Both the position numbers and the translations under genes were made by a program. This document shows positions 42,000 to 50,550 of a stretch of 64,000 bases of DNA, in pieces. The notes under the pieces were generated by a model. It had not been told where the DNA came from. It saw only the letters and a program-made list of their open reading frames with translations, and ran no database searches. The stretch comes from Paraburkholderia sp. Ac-20340 (GTDB lineage: Bacteria > Pseudomonadota > Gammaproteobacteria > Burkholderiales > Burkholderiaceae): positions 1 through 64,000 of the forward strand of contig NZ_JAAGPR010000025.1 in the NCBI RefSeq assembly GCF_017104965.1. The letters run 5' to 3'. Each line of letters begins with the position of its first letter. Within the stretch, counting starts at the first letter, position 1.

Positions 42000-43217
42000 T
42001 TATATGCGCCCGGCGATATCGGCTTCAATACGCCAGCGCAGATCGCGCACGACCTGCGCGGCAGGCACGAGCCACCAGGTCGGCGCCTGAACGCCGAAAT
42101 CCCACGCAATACGCGTTGCGCCCGCTCCAGCGGCCTGCGCACGGCAACGGAACCGCACGGCCTGATTCGCTTCGCCTTCGCCGTGCGGTCGGGTCGAATA
42201 GCGCAACACCGCATCGATTTCGAAACCCGAATCGCCGGTGGAAAGCGCGCCGGTCTCGATCTGCCACGCCGCGCCGTGACGGCTCGTACCGCGCAATGAC
42301 GTCGTCACGCGCAGCCAGGTTTCCTGCACGGGCAACGGCACGCCATGCACGCGGCCCGCTCCATCCGCGCGATGCAAGGTGCGCTGCGCCCAGGCGAAAC
42401 CGCCCGCCAGCACCGCGCCACTGCTAATCAACAACGTTTGCAGAAACACCGCCAGCCAGCGCCACGAACCCGTCATATCGAATACGCTAAAGACAATCCG
42501 GTGCGCCGCCACGAACAGCACGATCAATACGAATACCGCACCGCTGAGCGTCATCAGCCAGCCACGCGAAGGGTCGTCGAAACGCGAGAAAAAGAAATGG
42601 CGGATGGGATGCGATTTCGTGGGCGCGAAATCGCTTTCGGCTGGCGTGGCAATGCCTGCTTCATAGCCATGCGGAGCGTCGTAATCGGAAGCCGAATTCG
42701 AACTAGCGTTTGAAGCAGAAAACGCCTGCTTCTGTTCGTTCCAGTCCGCGTGCGCTTCCCGCTCGCGCGAAGCGTCGTCACGCAGACGCACGATGTCGCC
42801 GATCAAACGCTCGCGCTCGTTCTGCATGCGCGCAATTTCGGCGAGGGTGCGTAGACGCTCGCGCTGAAGATTGTCGAGGTCGATGGAAAGGCGCTCGCGG
42901 CGCATCTGCAATTCGCGCACCTGTTCGAGCGCGCGCCCGCGTTGCGCGTCGCTGAGCGCATATCCGCTCGACGGCGCTTCATGATGCGCGGCCCAATAAG
43001 CCTCCAGCACTTCGCGCGCTTCCTTGATCCTCTTGAACTGCTCGTCGGCCCAATGCAGCGACGCAGCGGTCGGATGCCGCCATTTGTCGGGATGGAATAT
43101 TTGCGCGAGTTGCCGATAGTTGTGTTTGATATCGGCCGCGCTGGCACCAGGCTCGAGGTCGAGCCGGTAATAAAGGCGATCGTAGTCTTCGTGTGTCCTT
43201 GGGTCGGGAGCGGACAT
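42000..43217 (-). CDS. Membrane J-domain (DnaJ-like) protein
   Basis: A 405-aa protein with an N-terminal J domain (about residues 10-75) carrying the HPD tripeptide at 42-44, needed to stimulate DnaK-type ATPases. A charged coiled-coil of about 70 residues follows (RELQMRRERLSIDLDNLQRE and on). Two adjacent membrane segments lie at about 220-275 (GAVFVLIVLFVAAHRIVFSV; WLAVFLQTLLISSGAVLAGG). The C-terminal 120 residues are of unknown fold. There is no zinc finger or substrate domain of classical DnaJ. It is on the same strand as, and 165 bases after, a CobT-like VWA gene, so a shared function is possible. Confidence 0.85.
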   Translation of the reverse strand: MSAPDPRTHEDYDRLYYRLDLEPGASAADIKHNYRQLAQIFHPDKWRHPTAASLHWADEQFKRIKEAREVLEAYWAAHHEAPSSGYALSDAQRGRALEQVRELQMRRERLSIDLDNLQRERLRTLAEIARMQNERERLIGDIVRLRDDASREREAHADWNEQKQAFSASNASSNSASDYDAPHGYEAGIATPAESDFAPTKSHPIRHFFFSRFDDPSRGWLMTLSGAVFVLIVLFVAAHRIVFSVFDMTGSWRWLAVFLQTLLISSGAVLAGGFAWAQRTLHRADGAGRVHGVPLPVQETWLRVTTSLRGTSRHGAAWQIETGALSTGDSGFEIDAVLRYSTRPHGEGEANQAVRFRCRAQAAGAGATRIAWDFGVQAPTWWLVPAAQVVRDLRWRIEADIAGRI

Positions 43218-43382
43218 AACCTAACTATCTAAAAGAGTTATCACTGGCTTTGTTCAGTCGAATCGCCACGCGCCGCGCGTCGATTTAATCTAACAAGGTA
43301 TATCACGCCTACGCTGTCTGCAAGGCGCATACCCGGCTATTCAGGCGCACTTGCAACGAATCGAAACGGATTGCTGCGAGAG

Positions 43383-45161
43383 TCAACGCCGCCGCGCGAG
43401 CATCCGGCTCAACGTGGCGAATGCAACGCTCGGCAATTCGTGCAGCTTGCGCACCACAACCGCATGCGGATAAAACGCTTCGACGGCATCGTCCTGTATG
43501 CCGATCCCCACCAGTTCGATGCCCTGCCCGCTGACCTCGGCCACGCGCGCGTGCAGGTCGCTGCGCAGGATCGCGGGATCGCCGTCGCTGGTGGAGGGCA
43601 AGCCGTCCGAGAGCACGAACAGCAGGCGACGCCGCGCCTTGCGCGCTATCAGACGCATGGCGGCCCACGTTAGCGCTTCGCCGTCGGGGTTTTCGTGGCC
43701 GCATTCGATGGCGGCGAGCCCGCTCGGATCGCGCGCGTCGAAACGCTTGAAGACGCGCAGATCGAGCCTTTCGACAAAGCGGTTATAGGCGCGCAGATCC
43801 ACGCCTGAAACCCGCTCGCGCTCGTAGTGTTCGCGCATTGAAGGCGACTCGATCGAGCTGTAGCCCAATACTTCCGCCTCGAAATCGAGCTGTATGAGCG
43901 CATCCGTGAGTGCGGCGGCGCATAAACGCGCGAGTTCGATCTTGCGCCCCGCCATCGAACCGCTTAAATCCAGCAGCAGCGTCACGGCGGCGTCGCGCCC
44001 GCTTGCGTGTGTGCTCACGCGAAACGGCGTGCGATAACCACGCGATACCGCCAGACGCGCGAGCGCAGCGCGATCGATCTCGCCGCGTTCCTGCTCGCGC
44101 TTCCAGTGCGTGAGTTCGTCGGCCTTGAGCACGCGTTCGAGATGGATCTTGAGCGCGCCGGTTTCTGCGCGCGCCAGCGTGCGCAGCTTGCGCCAGGCGG
44201 TGGCGTCGCCGCTGCCGGTGAGATCCGTGATTACGTCGAAGGCCGTGGTGAGGGGAATCGAGCGCAGCGGTCTGATGAACGCTGCGTCGACGCTCGCAGC
44301 GCGCGGCGCAGTGGCATCGGCGTCTGAGAGCGTGGCGCCCGGTGCGCTCGATGTATCGGCTTGTGCCTGAGCGGCGGAATCCAGCAACTGCGCGCCCGGC
44401 TCGCGCGACGCTTTCGCGGCTTCGTCTGCGTCCAGCGTCAGCGCGAAATCGGTGTCGTCCTGTGCGCCGAAGGCGTCGAGCTCACGTGCGAAGGCGTCGT
44501 CGTCGAGTGCTTCGATGGGCCGCGCCGACTGCATCATATTGTTCGCGCCGCGCGAAGCCAGCGAACGCACGCCCGCTACGATCGCCTGCGCAGCCCGCAC
44601 ACTCGCGTGCGTGGAATCGCTCGCACGCGCGGACGCCAGCGGGCCTTGCGCATCGTCGAGCGTACGCAGTGCGGCTGCCAGCGAGACCGCGTCGCGCTCG
44701 TTCACGTCGGGCATCTCATGCCAGAGTGTGCGCTCGATCGCCCACACCAGGCGTTCGGACCATGTCAGCGTCTGCCAGCGCCGCGCGGCATCGCGAGCGA
44801 GTTGCGCGCGCCAACGTGTCACATACTGTTGCGCGCCCGGGAAATCCGCCAACAAACGCGCAACTACACGCCGATCCTCGATAGCCTGCGCAATACGCCC
44901 CGTCACGCCCGCCTGCGCGACATCCAGCCGTTCCACCGCGCTAAACCGCCAACGCGCCGCCAGCAGGTCGAGATAGCCTGTTAGCAATAACGATTCGGAA
45001 TCCTTTTCGATTTCCAGCGCACGCGATGGCAACACGAAACGCTCGCCCTCAAGACGTGGGCCGCCCGCGCCGATCGATACCGTCGCACTCGCCGCGCCAG
45101 TCAGCACGCGTGCGAGTTTTCCAAGCCGCACTTCAAGATCGTCGATCAGCGTGCTGTCCAT
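43383..45161 (-). CDS. CobT-like VWA-domain protein
   Basis: A 592-aa protein with a C-terminal von Willebrand A domain. The MIDAS motif DLSGS is at 398-402, and HENPDGEALTWAAMRLIARK and FVLSDGLPS match the CobT subfamily closely. The N-terminal 250 residues are helical, and an acidic, Ala-rich stretch (about 255-300) links the halves. CobT proteins act with CobS AAA+ ATPases in metal chelation or protein remodelling; the CobS-like gene ends 12 bases upstream. No cobN or other cobalamin gene is nearby, so a cobaltochelatase role is unlikely and the target is unknown. Confidence 0.87.
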   Translation of the reverse strand: MDSTLIDDLEVRLGKLARVLTGAASATVSIGAGGPRLEGERFVLPSRALEIEKDSESLLLTGYLDLLAARWRFSAVERLDVAQAGVTGRIAQAIEDRRVVARLLADFPGAQQYVTRWRAQLARDAARRWQTLTWSERLVWAIERTLWHEMPDVNERDAVSLAAALRTLDDAQGPLASARASDSTHASVRAAQAIVAGVRSLASRGANNMMQSARPIEALDDDAFARELDAFGAQDDTDFALTLDADEAAKASREPGAQLLDSAAQAQADTSSAPGATLSDADATAPRAASVDAAFIRPLRSIPLTTAFDVITDLTGSGDATAWRKLRTLARAETGALKIHLERVLKADELTHWKREQERGEIDRAALARLAVSRGYRTPFRVSTHASGRDAAVTLLLDLSGSMAGRKIELARLCAAALTDALIQLDFEAEVLGYSSIESPSMREHYERERVSGVDLRAYNRFVERLDLRVFKRFDARDPSGLAAIECGHENPDGEALTWAAMRLIARKARRRLLFVLSDGLPSTSDGDPAILRSDLHARVAEVSGQGIELVGIGIQDDAVEAFYPHAVVVRKLHELPSVAFATLSRMLARRR

Positions 45162-45173
45162 GGCCGGTTTGCG

Positions 45174-46409
45174 CTATACGCTGGAACACACGTCGAAAAT
45201 CGCATGATGGCGAATGATGCTGCGAATCAAGGCCGCATCTTCAGCGCTGACTTTGGCGTAGATCGCCGGACCGGCGGCGCGGTCGGCGTCACCGGTGCGC
45301 AGCATCAATTCGGCCCAGTCGATCAGACGCCGCGTCGAAAACGTACTCGCCAGATCTTCGCGCGCGAAAGCGGCGCGACAATCGGCGGCAATGGCGGCGA
45401 GCGTCTGCGCCAGCATCGGCGAGAGTTGCGGCAAGGTCCGCAGCAATACTTCGGCCTCCTCTTCTTTCGACAGATAGTCGAAAAGATAGACGCGCCAGCG
45501 ATCGAGAAACGCCTCGTTAAGCAGATTCGCCCCTTGATACAGGTGCCGGAATGCACTCATCGCCCCGGCGGCATTTGCGGTTGCGAACAACCGAAACGAC
45601 GGATGCGGCGTAATGATTTCATTGCCGCGTTCTTTCAATAACAAGCGCCCGTGAGGTTCCAGAACCGCAGTCAGCACCGCCAGAATCGAAGGCTCCGCAA
45701 AATCGAGTTCGTCGATAATGAGCCAGTAGCCCTCGCGCATCGCCACCGGCAGCACGCCATCCACCCACACCGTTTCGCCGCCCTTCACGGTCCAGAAACC
45801 GACGAAATCGCCGATAGTCGTTTGCCCGTTCATATTCGCACGCAATACGCCGTGCCCTGTACGCGCGGCCACCTGCTCGATAAAACTGGTCTTGCCCGAA
45901 CCCGTGTGGCCGATCAGCATCACGCGATGATTTTCGACGATATCGAGCGCAATATCGTCTGTACGAGCCGTGAAAAGATAGGCCTCGTTGATGCGCGGCA
46001 CCAGCGCCGATGGCGTGCCTTCAGGCGCGAGCGGCATGACGACATTGCCGATGCGCACACCCGTTTCCACAGTAGGCAGCGCCGCCTCGTGCGCAAGCTG
46101 CGCCGCCCGCCGAAGCTCCGCTGCGAACTGGCTGCCCGCTTCCACCGCGCGTGCTTCGTCCTCGCGCTCAGCCGCGGAAACGAAACCTTCGCGGCGCCAC
46201 TTGAGCAGCTTCGCTTCCAGATTGTCGAGATCGACAACGGTGTCGATGTCCACCGCGCCTTCGCCCGCTGCGCCACGGCCGTGCTCGATGCGGAACATCT
46301 GCTCGCGCTCCGAAAGCGACACGCGCCACCATTCGCGCGCGGCACCCGCGCCACGCGAATAGAGACCTTCGGGACCGTCGTTTTGAACTGCGAGAGCCTG
46401 GGTATTCAT
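45174..46409 (-). CDS. CobS/MoxR-type AAA+ ATPase with WGR-like N-terminal domain
   Basis: A 411-aa AAA+ ATPase. Walker A is GHTGSGKT (167-174), Walker B is WLIIDELDF (229-237), and FRLFATANAAG is sensor 1. Similarity to CobS is clear in PHPSFRLFATAN and HLYQGANLLNEAFLDRW. Residues 24-80 (REWWRVSLSEREQMFRIEHG, then GEGAVDIDTVVDLDNLEAKL) resemble a WGR domain, found in PARPs and some bacterial regulators; this call is by eye. The ATG at 46409 is preferred to an in-frame TTG two codons upstream. The VWA partner follows by 12 bases. A MoxR-VWA chaperone pair is the best reading. Confidence 0.85.
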   Translation of the reverse strand: MNTQALAVQNDGPEGLYSRGAGAAREWWRVSLSEREQMFRIEHGRGAAGEGAVDIDTVVDLDNLEAKLLKWRREGFVSAAEREDEARAVEAGSQFAAELRRAAQLAHEAALPTVETGVRIGNVVMPLAPEGTPSALVPRINEAYLFTARTDDIALDIVENHRVMLIGHTGSGKTSFIEQVAARTGHGVLRANMNGQTTIGDFVGFWTVKGGETVWVDGVLPVAMREGYWLIIDELDFAEPSILAVLTAVLEPHGRLLLKERGNEIITPHPSFRLFATANAAGAMSAFRHLYQGANLLNEAFLDRWRVYLFDYLSKEEEAEVLLRTLPQLSPMLAQTLAAIAADCRAAFAREDLASTFSTRRLIDWAELMLRTGDADRAAGPAIYAKVSAEDAALIRSIIRHHAIFDVCSSV

Positions 46410-46598
46410 CGGCAAATCATCTTCATGAGATGGAAAGCGCGTGAAAGAAAAGAATTAGGGAAAACCCCGTTTTCGCTGCTCATATTACCTGCTTGCGTTT
46501 ATCCGGCGATGCATGCTGCCAGTCGCCCGAAACCTTGCGAACGCCCTGATAGCGGGCAATTGCACGCTGCGCCAGCCCATGTTGTGCCCGTGCGACAC

Positions 46599-46629
46599 CC
46601 ATTTAAATTTATTGCGGGAAATTTAATGG
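46599..46629. promoter_or_regulatory. AT-rich dyad upstream of the second porin
   Basis: CCATTTAAATTT (46599-46610) and AAATTTAATGG (46619-46629) form an inverted repeat with one missing base, eight bases apart. It lies 112 bases before the porin ATG in a 332-bp gap that has no gene. An operator or an upstream activating site for the porin is possible. Confidence 0.5.
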
Positions 46630-46741
46630 TTCGAAATATTATCGCCACTTTCGTGAACGGGGCACCGTCCGCGATACCGGTTCGAAGACTAATGCCAGCG
46701 CCGCGCCCGAGCCCGCTGGATCAATTACAAACGGGGAAAAC

Positions 46742-47827
46742 ATGAAGAAGACCACCGCAGCAATCGGCGCAGCACTGCTGGCCCTTTCGGCACAGTCCGC
46801 TTTCGCGCAAAGCTCGGTCACGCTGTACGGCCTCGTCGATACGGCAATCCGCTATCAAACCAACGCCAACGCAGCAAACGACGGTCTGGTCGAAATGCGC
46901 GAAGGCGCCGTGACGCCGAGCCGTTGGGGCCTGAAGGGTGCCGAGGATCTGGGCGGCGGACTCTCCGCTGTCTTCAAGCTGGAAAACCAGTTCAACCTCT
47001 GGAACGGCAAGCTCGCCAACACGTCGAACACGCTCTTCCAGCGTAACGCTTACGTGGGTCTTTCGAGCCAGCAGTACGGCACGCTGACGTTCGGTCGCCA
47101 GCAAACGCCGTTCTTCGACGAAATGGGCAACACGTTCGATCCGCTGACCGTTGCCGATTACTGGCAAGACAGCTGGGCGTACAACCCGGTCGGCCCGTTC
47201 CTGTTCACGAACAGCTCGGCGAAGTACACGAACACGTTCGGCGGCGTGCACGTCGAGGCGATGTACGGTTTCGGCGGCGTGGCAGGCAGCACCGGCGAAA
47301 ACAGCATGTACGGCCTGACGGCTTCGTACACGGTCGGCCCGCTCGCAGCCCTCGTTGGCTGGCAGCAGAACGACGTCGCCGGCAAGAAGTTCAACCTGGC
47401 TAACGTCGGCCTCGTCTACTCGGTTACGCCAGCGGTTCGCCTGCTCGCCGGCTGGCTGCACTCGCAGGACAACTCGGGCACGGTCGACCAGGCCGAACTG
47501 CAAACCGGTTCGCTGCCGACGAGCGCTGTGAGCCCGAACCGTATCGACGACAACTTCTACGTCGGCACCACGTGGCAAGCCACCGCCCCGCTGGCCATCA
47601 CGGTCGCAGGCTACTACGGCCACGCACGCAATGCATCGCTCGGCAACGGCGATCTGGGCAACGGTATCAACTACTCGGCCACGCTGCTGGCCGAGTACTC
47701 GATCTCCAAGCGCACGGAAGTCTACGGCACGGTCGACTTCACGCGCGGCACCGGCGCTTACAAGATCGACTACCCGGGTCGCAACAACCAGACCGGCGTC
47801 GCAATCGGTCTGCGCAACCTGTTCTGA
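46742..47827 (+). CDS. Outer-membrane porin (Gram-negative trimeric porin)
   Basis: A 361-aa porin of the Burkholderia OpcP/OmpC-like type. The signal peptide ends AFA|QSSVTLYGL at about residue 22. GLKGAEDLGGGLSAVFKLEN and GTLTFGRQQTPFFDEMGN are standard family strands, and the protein ends with GLRNLF, a C-terminal Phe. The ATG has GGGGAAAAC upstream. Codon use is strongly biased to the common C-ending codons, which suggests high expression and a general porin role. It stands alone, followed by a strong terminator. Confidence 0.95.
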   Translation: MKKTTAAIGAALLALSAQSAFAQSSVTLYGLVDTAIRYQTNANAANDGLVEMREGAVTPSRWGLKGAEDLGGGLSAVFKLENQFNLWNGKLANTSNTLFQRNAYVGLSSQQYGTLTFGRQQTPFFDEMGNTFDPLTVADYWQDSWAYNPVGPFLFTNSSAKYTNTFGGVHVEAMYGFGGVAGSTGENSMYGLTASYTVGPLAALVGWQQNDVAGKKFNLANVGLVYSVTPAVRLLAGWLHSQDNSGTVDQAELQTGSLPTSAVSPNRIDDNFYVGTTWQATAPLAITVAGYYGHARNASLGNGDLGNGINYSATLLAEYSISKRTEVYGTVDFTRGTGAYKIDYPGRNNQTGVAIGLRNLF

Positions 47828-47884
47828 TAACGCTTGCCGGCCTGGCAGGATCGGCCGGCACCGCACGATCCACGGATCGTCTGA

Positions 47885-47918
47885 AACCGCATGCGAAGTT
47901 CGCGTGCGGTTTTTTTTC
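47885..47918 (+). terminator. Rho-independent terminator of the second porin
   Basis: AACCGCATGCGAA (47885-47897) pairs with TTCGCGTGCGGTT (47899-47911), with one non-Watson-Crick pair, and is followed by a run of T. The 245 bases between here and ilvD hold no gene. Confidence 0.9.
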
Positions 47919-48163
47919 GTCTGCGTCTGCGGCGATCGTTTTTGGCCCTGCTTTCAGCGAGCTTTATGTCTGCCGGGCGAAAAACCCTTGCTCGCGCACG
48001 CAAATACCTCAAATTCGGCCGACCAGGACGCCATTGCGGCACGTATGGGATAATTACAGAGTTTGCCCGAGGCGCCGCTCAAAAGGTTGGCCGCGCGGGC
48101 GCTCGAGGGGCCTTTATTCCCGTGGCCCGCTAATTTTTCAGCGATTTTTCACTAGCACCCACG

Positions 48164-50023
48164 ATGCCCGCATACCGTTCCAAAACCTCCACCGCCGGCC
48201 GCAACATGGCAGGTGCGCGCTCGCTCTGGCGCGCCACCGGCATGAAAGACGAAGACTTCGCCAAGCCGATCATCGCCGTCGTCAACTCGTTCACCCAGTT
48301 CGTGCCCGGTCACGTGCACCTGAAAGATCTGGGCCAGCTCGTCGCGCGTGAAATCGAAGCCGCGGGCGGCGTTGCCAAGGAATTCAACACCATCGCCGTC
48401 GACGACGGTATCGCGATGGGCCACGACGGCATGCTCTACTCGCTGCCGAGCCGCGACATCATCGCCGACTCGGTCGAGTACATGGTCAACGCGCACTGCG
48501 CCGACGCCATGGTCTGCATCTCGAACTGCGACAAGATCACCCCGGGTATGCTGATGGCCGCGATGCGCCTGAACATCCCTGTGATCTTCGTGTCGGGCGG
48601 CCCGATGGAAGCCGGCAAGACGCGCCTCGCGAACCCGGTCACCAAGGCGATCGAAGTCAAGAAGCTCGACCTGATCGACGCGATGGTGATCGCCGCCGAC
48701 AGCAAGTACTCGGACGCCGAAGTCGCCGAAGTCGAACGCTCGGCCTGCCCGACTTGCGGCTCGTGCTCGGGCATGTTCACGGCCAACTCGATGAACTGCC
48801 TGACCGAAGCGCTGGGCCTTTCGCTGCCGGGCAACGGCACGGTGGTCGCCACGCACGCGGACCGCGAGCAACTGTTCAAGCGCGCGGGCCGTCGCATCGT
48901 CGAAATCACGCGCGAATACTACGAAGGCGAGAACGACCGCGTGCTGCCGCGCTCGGTGGGCTTCAAGGCGTTCGAGAACGCCATGACGCTCGACATCGCC
49001 ATGGGCGGCTCGACCAACACCATCCTGCACTTGCTGGCGATCGCCCAGGAAGCGGAAATCGAATTCACGATGCGTGACATCGACCGCCTCTCGCGCGTCG
49101 TGCCGCAACTGTGCAAGGTTGCGCCGAACACCAACAAGTACCACATCGAAGACGTGCACCGTGCAGGCGGCATCATGGCGATCCTGGGCGAACTGGCCCG
49201 CGCAGGCAAGCTGCACACCGACGCGCCGACCGTGCACGCGCCCACGCTCAAGGACGCACTGGACCAGTGGGACGTTACGCTCACCCAGGACGAAGCGGTC
49301 AAGACCTTCTACATGGCCGGCCCCGCAGGCATCCCGACGCAAACGGCATTCAGCCAGAACACGCGCTGGCCGAGCCTCGACACCGACCGCGCCGAAGGCT
49401 GTATCCGCTCGTATGAGCACGCGTTCTCGAAGGAAGGCGGCCTTGCCGTGCTGACCGGCAACATCGCGCTGGACGGTTGCGTGGTGAAGACGGCCGGCGT
49501 GGACGAAAGCATCCACGTGTTCGAAGGCACGGCGCACGTGACCGAGTCGCAGGACGAAGCGGTCGCGAACATCCTGGCCGACAAGGTCAAGGCCGGCGAC
49601 GTGGTGATCGTGCGTTACGAAGGTCCCAAGGGCGGCCCCGGCATGCAGGAAATGCTCTACCCCACGAGCTATATCAAGTCGAAGGGTCTGGGCAAGGAAT
49701 GCGCGCTGCTGACCGATGGCCGTTTCTCGGGCGGCACCTCGGGTCTGTCGATCGGTCACTGCTCGCCGGAAGCGGCAGCGGGTGGCGCGATTGGTCTGGT
49801 GCGCAATGGCGACCGCATCCGCATTGACATTCCGAACCGCTCGATCAACGTGCTGGTTTCGGATGAAGAACTGGCGCGCCGCCGCGAAGAGCAGAACGCC
49901 AAGGGCTGGAAGCCGGTCGAAGCGCGTCCGCGCAAGGTGTCGGCGGCACTGAAGGCGTATGCGAAGCTGGTGATGTCGGCCGACAAGGGCGCGGTGCGCG
50001 ATCTGTCGCTGCTCGACGACTGA
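48164..50023 (+). CDS. ilvD: Dihydroxy-acid dehydratase
   Basis: A 619-aa IlvD, the third enzyme of valine, leucine and isoleucine synthesis, dehydrating 2,3-dihydroxy acids to 2-keto acids. Iron-sulfur ligands are visible in ISNCDKITPGML and ACPTCGSCSGMFTANSMNCL. The C-terminal LLTDGRFSGGTSGLSIGH is the family signature. Length fits the long IlvD type. The TTTTTCACTAGCACCCACG before the ATG offers no strong ribosome site, but the N-terminus YRSKTSTAGRNMAGARSLWR fixes the start. It is monocistronic, with a terminator 24 bases downstream. Confidence 0.97.
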   Translation: MPAYRSKTSTAGRNMAGARSLWRATGMKDEDFAKPIIAVVNSFTQFVPGHVHLKDLGQLVAREIEAAGGVAKEFNTIAVDDGIAMGHDGMLYSLPSRDIIADSVEYMVNAHCADAMVCISNCDKITPGMLMAAMRLNIPVIFVSGGPMEAGKTRLANPVTKAIEVKKLDLIDAMVIAADSKYSDAEVAEVERSACPTCGSCSGMFTANSMNCLTEALGLSLPGNGTVVATHADREQLFKRAGRRIVEITREYYEGENDRVLPRSVGFKAFENAMTLDIAMGGSTNTILHLLAIAQEAEIEFTMRDIDRLSRVVPQLCKVAPNTNKYHIEDVHRAGGIMAILGELARAGKLHTDAPTVHAPTLKDALDQWDVTLTQDEAVKTFYMAGPAGIPTQTAFSQNTRWPSLDTDRAEGCIRSYEHAFSKEGGLAVLTGNIALDGCVVKTAGVDESIHVFEGTAHVTESQDEAVANILADKVKAGDVVIVRYEGPKGGPGMQEMLYPTSYIKSKGLGKECALLTDGRFSGGTSGLSIGHCSPEAAAGGAIGLVRNGDRIRIDIPNRSINVLVSDEELARRREEQNAKGWKPVEARPRKVSAALKAYAKLVMSADKGAVRDLSLLDD

Positions 50024-50046
50024 TCCGATAAGTTGTCGTAGCTGGT

Positions 50047-50076
50047 AAAAAAGCCGCTCGAAAGAGCGGCTTTTTT
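50047..50076 (+). terminator. Rho-independent terminator of ilvD
   Basis: AAAAAAGCCGCTC, a GAAA tetraloop and GAGCGGCTTTTTT form a textbook intrinsic terminator that is symmetric enough to work in both directions. Confidence 0.95.
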
Positions 50077-50550
50077 GTTGGTCGTTTGCAAATGAAAAGC
50101 CCCCTTCGTCAATCGATCAATTCAATAGTGCGTTTTGAATAAAAACGCCTATCGCTCGAATAAATGGTTGATCTTTCGATCGGCAATTTGTTATTGTCGG
50201 ATTGCCATTTGACACCAAAGAAACCATAGATCATCCAGAACACACACTCGCCTGATTCGTTAATTAACATTTAAAGTAGCGTAATCGAATCTCATAGCGT
50301 TGCGATCGCACCGTTCTCCTGAAAGCTACGTACACACGGCCGCAACGCTTGTTTCAGCCACCAAGACTGATTGCAGCGATGTTGTGCGACGCTGTGTTTT
50401 CGCTGCATCAATCGAAAAACTGACTCACTACGCTGCCGCCAGCATCTAATGTATTGCCTGTACCCGGTAATAAAGAAATACCTGCAGTGAAGATCGCATG
50501 ACCTGCTGCGCATTGCAGTGAGATTGCATTTCCATTCAACAGGAGATTTT
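50077..50550. other. AT-rich intergenic region upstream of the DUF1254 gene
   Basis: About 470 bases with no supportable gene, clearly richer in A and T than its surroundings. GTTAATTAAC and several ATCGAT/GATC-rich stretches occur. A near-repeat, GCAGTGAAGATCGCAT at 50484 and GCAGTGAGATTGCAT at 50515, lies shortly before the ribosome site of the next gene. It probably holds the promoter and control sites of the DUF1254 operon. Confidence 0.5.

Noticed and set aside
43383..46409. Reading the CobS-like and CobT-like genes as a cobaltochelatase
   Set aside because: No cobN and no other cobalamin-synthesis gene is in the surrounding 64 kb, and the ATPase has an extra N-terminal domain.
48152..49759. 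535-codon minus-strand frame opposite ilvD
   Set aside because: Antisense shadow of a highly biased housekeeping gene.
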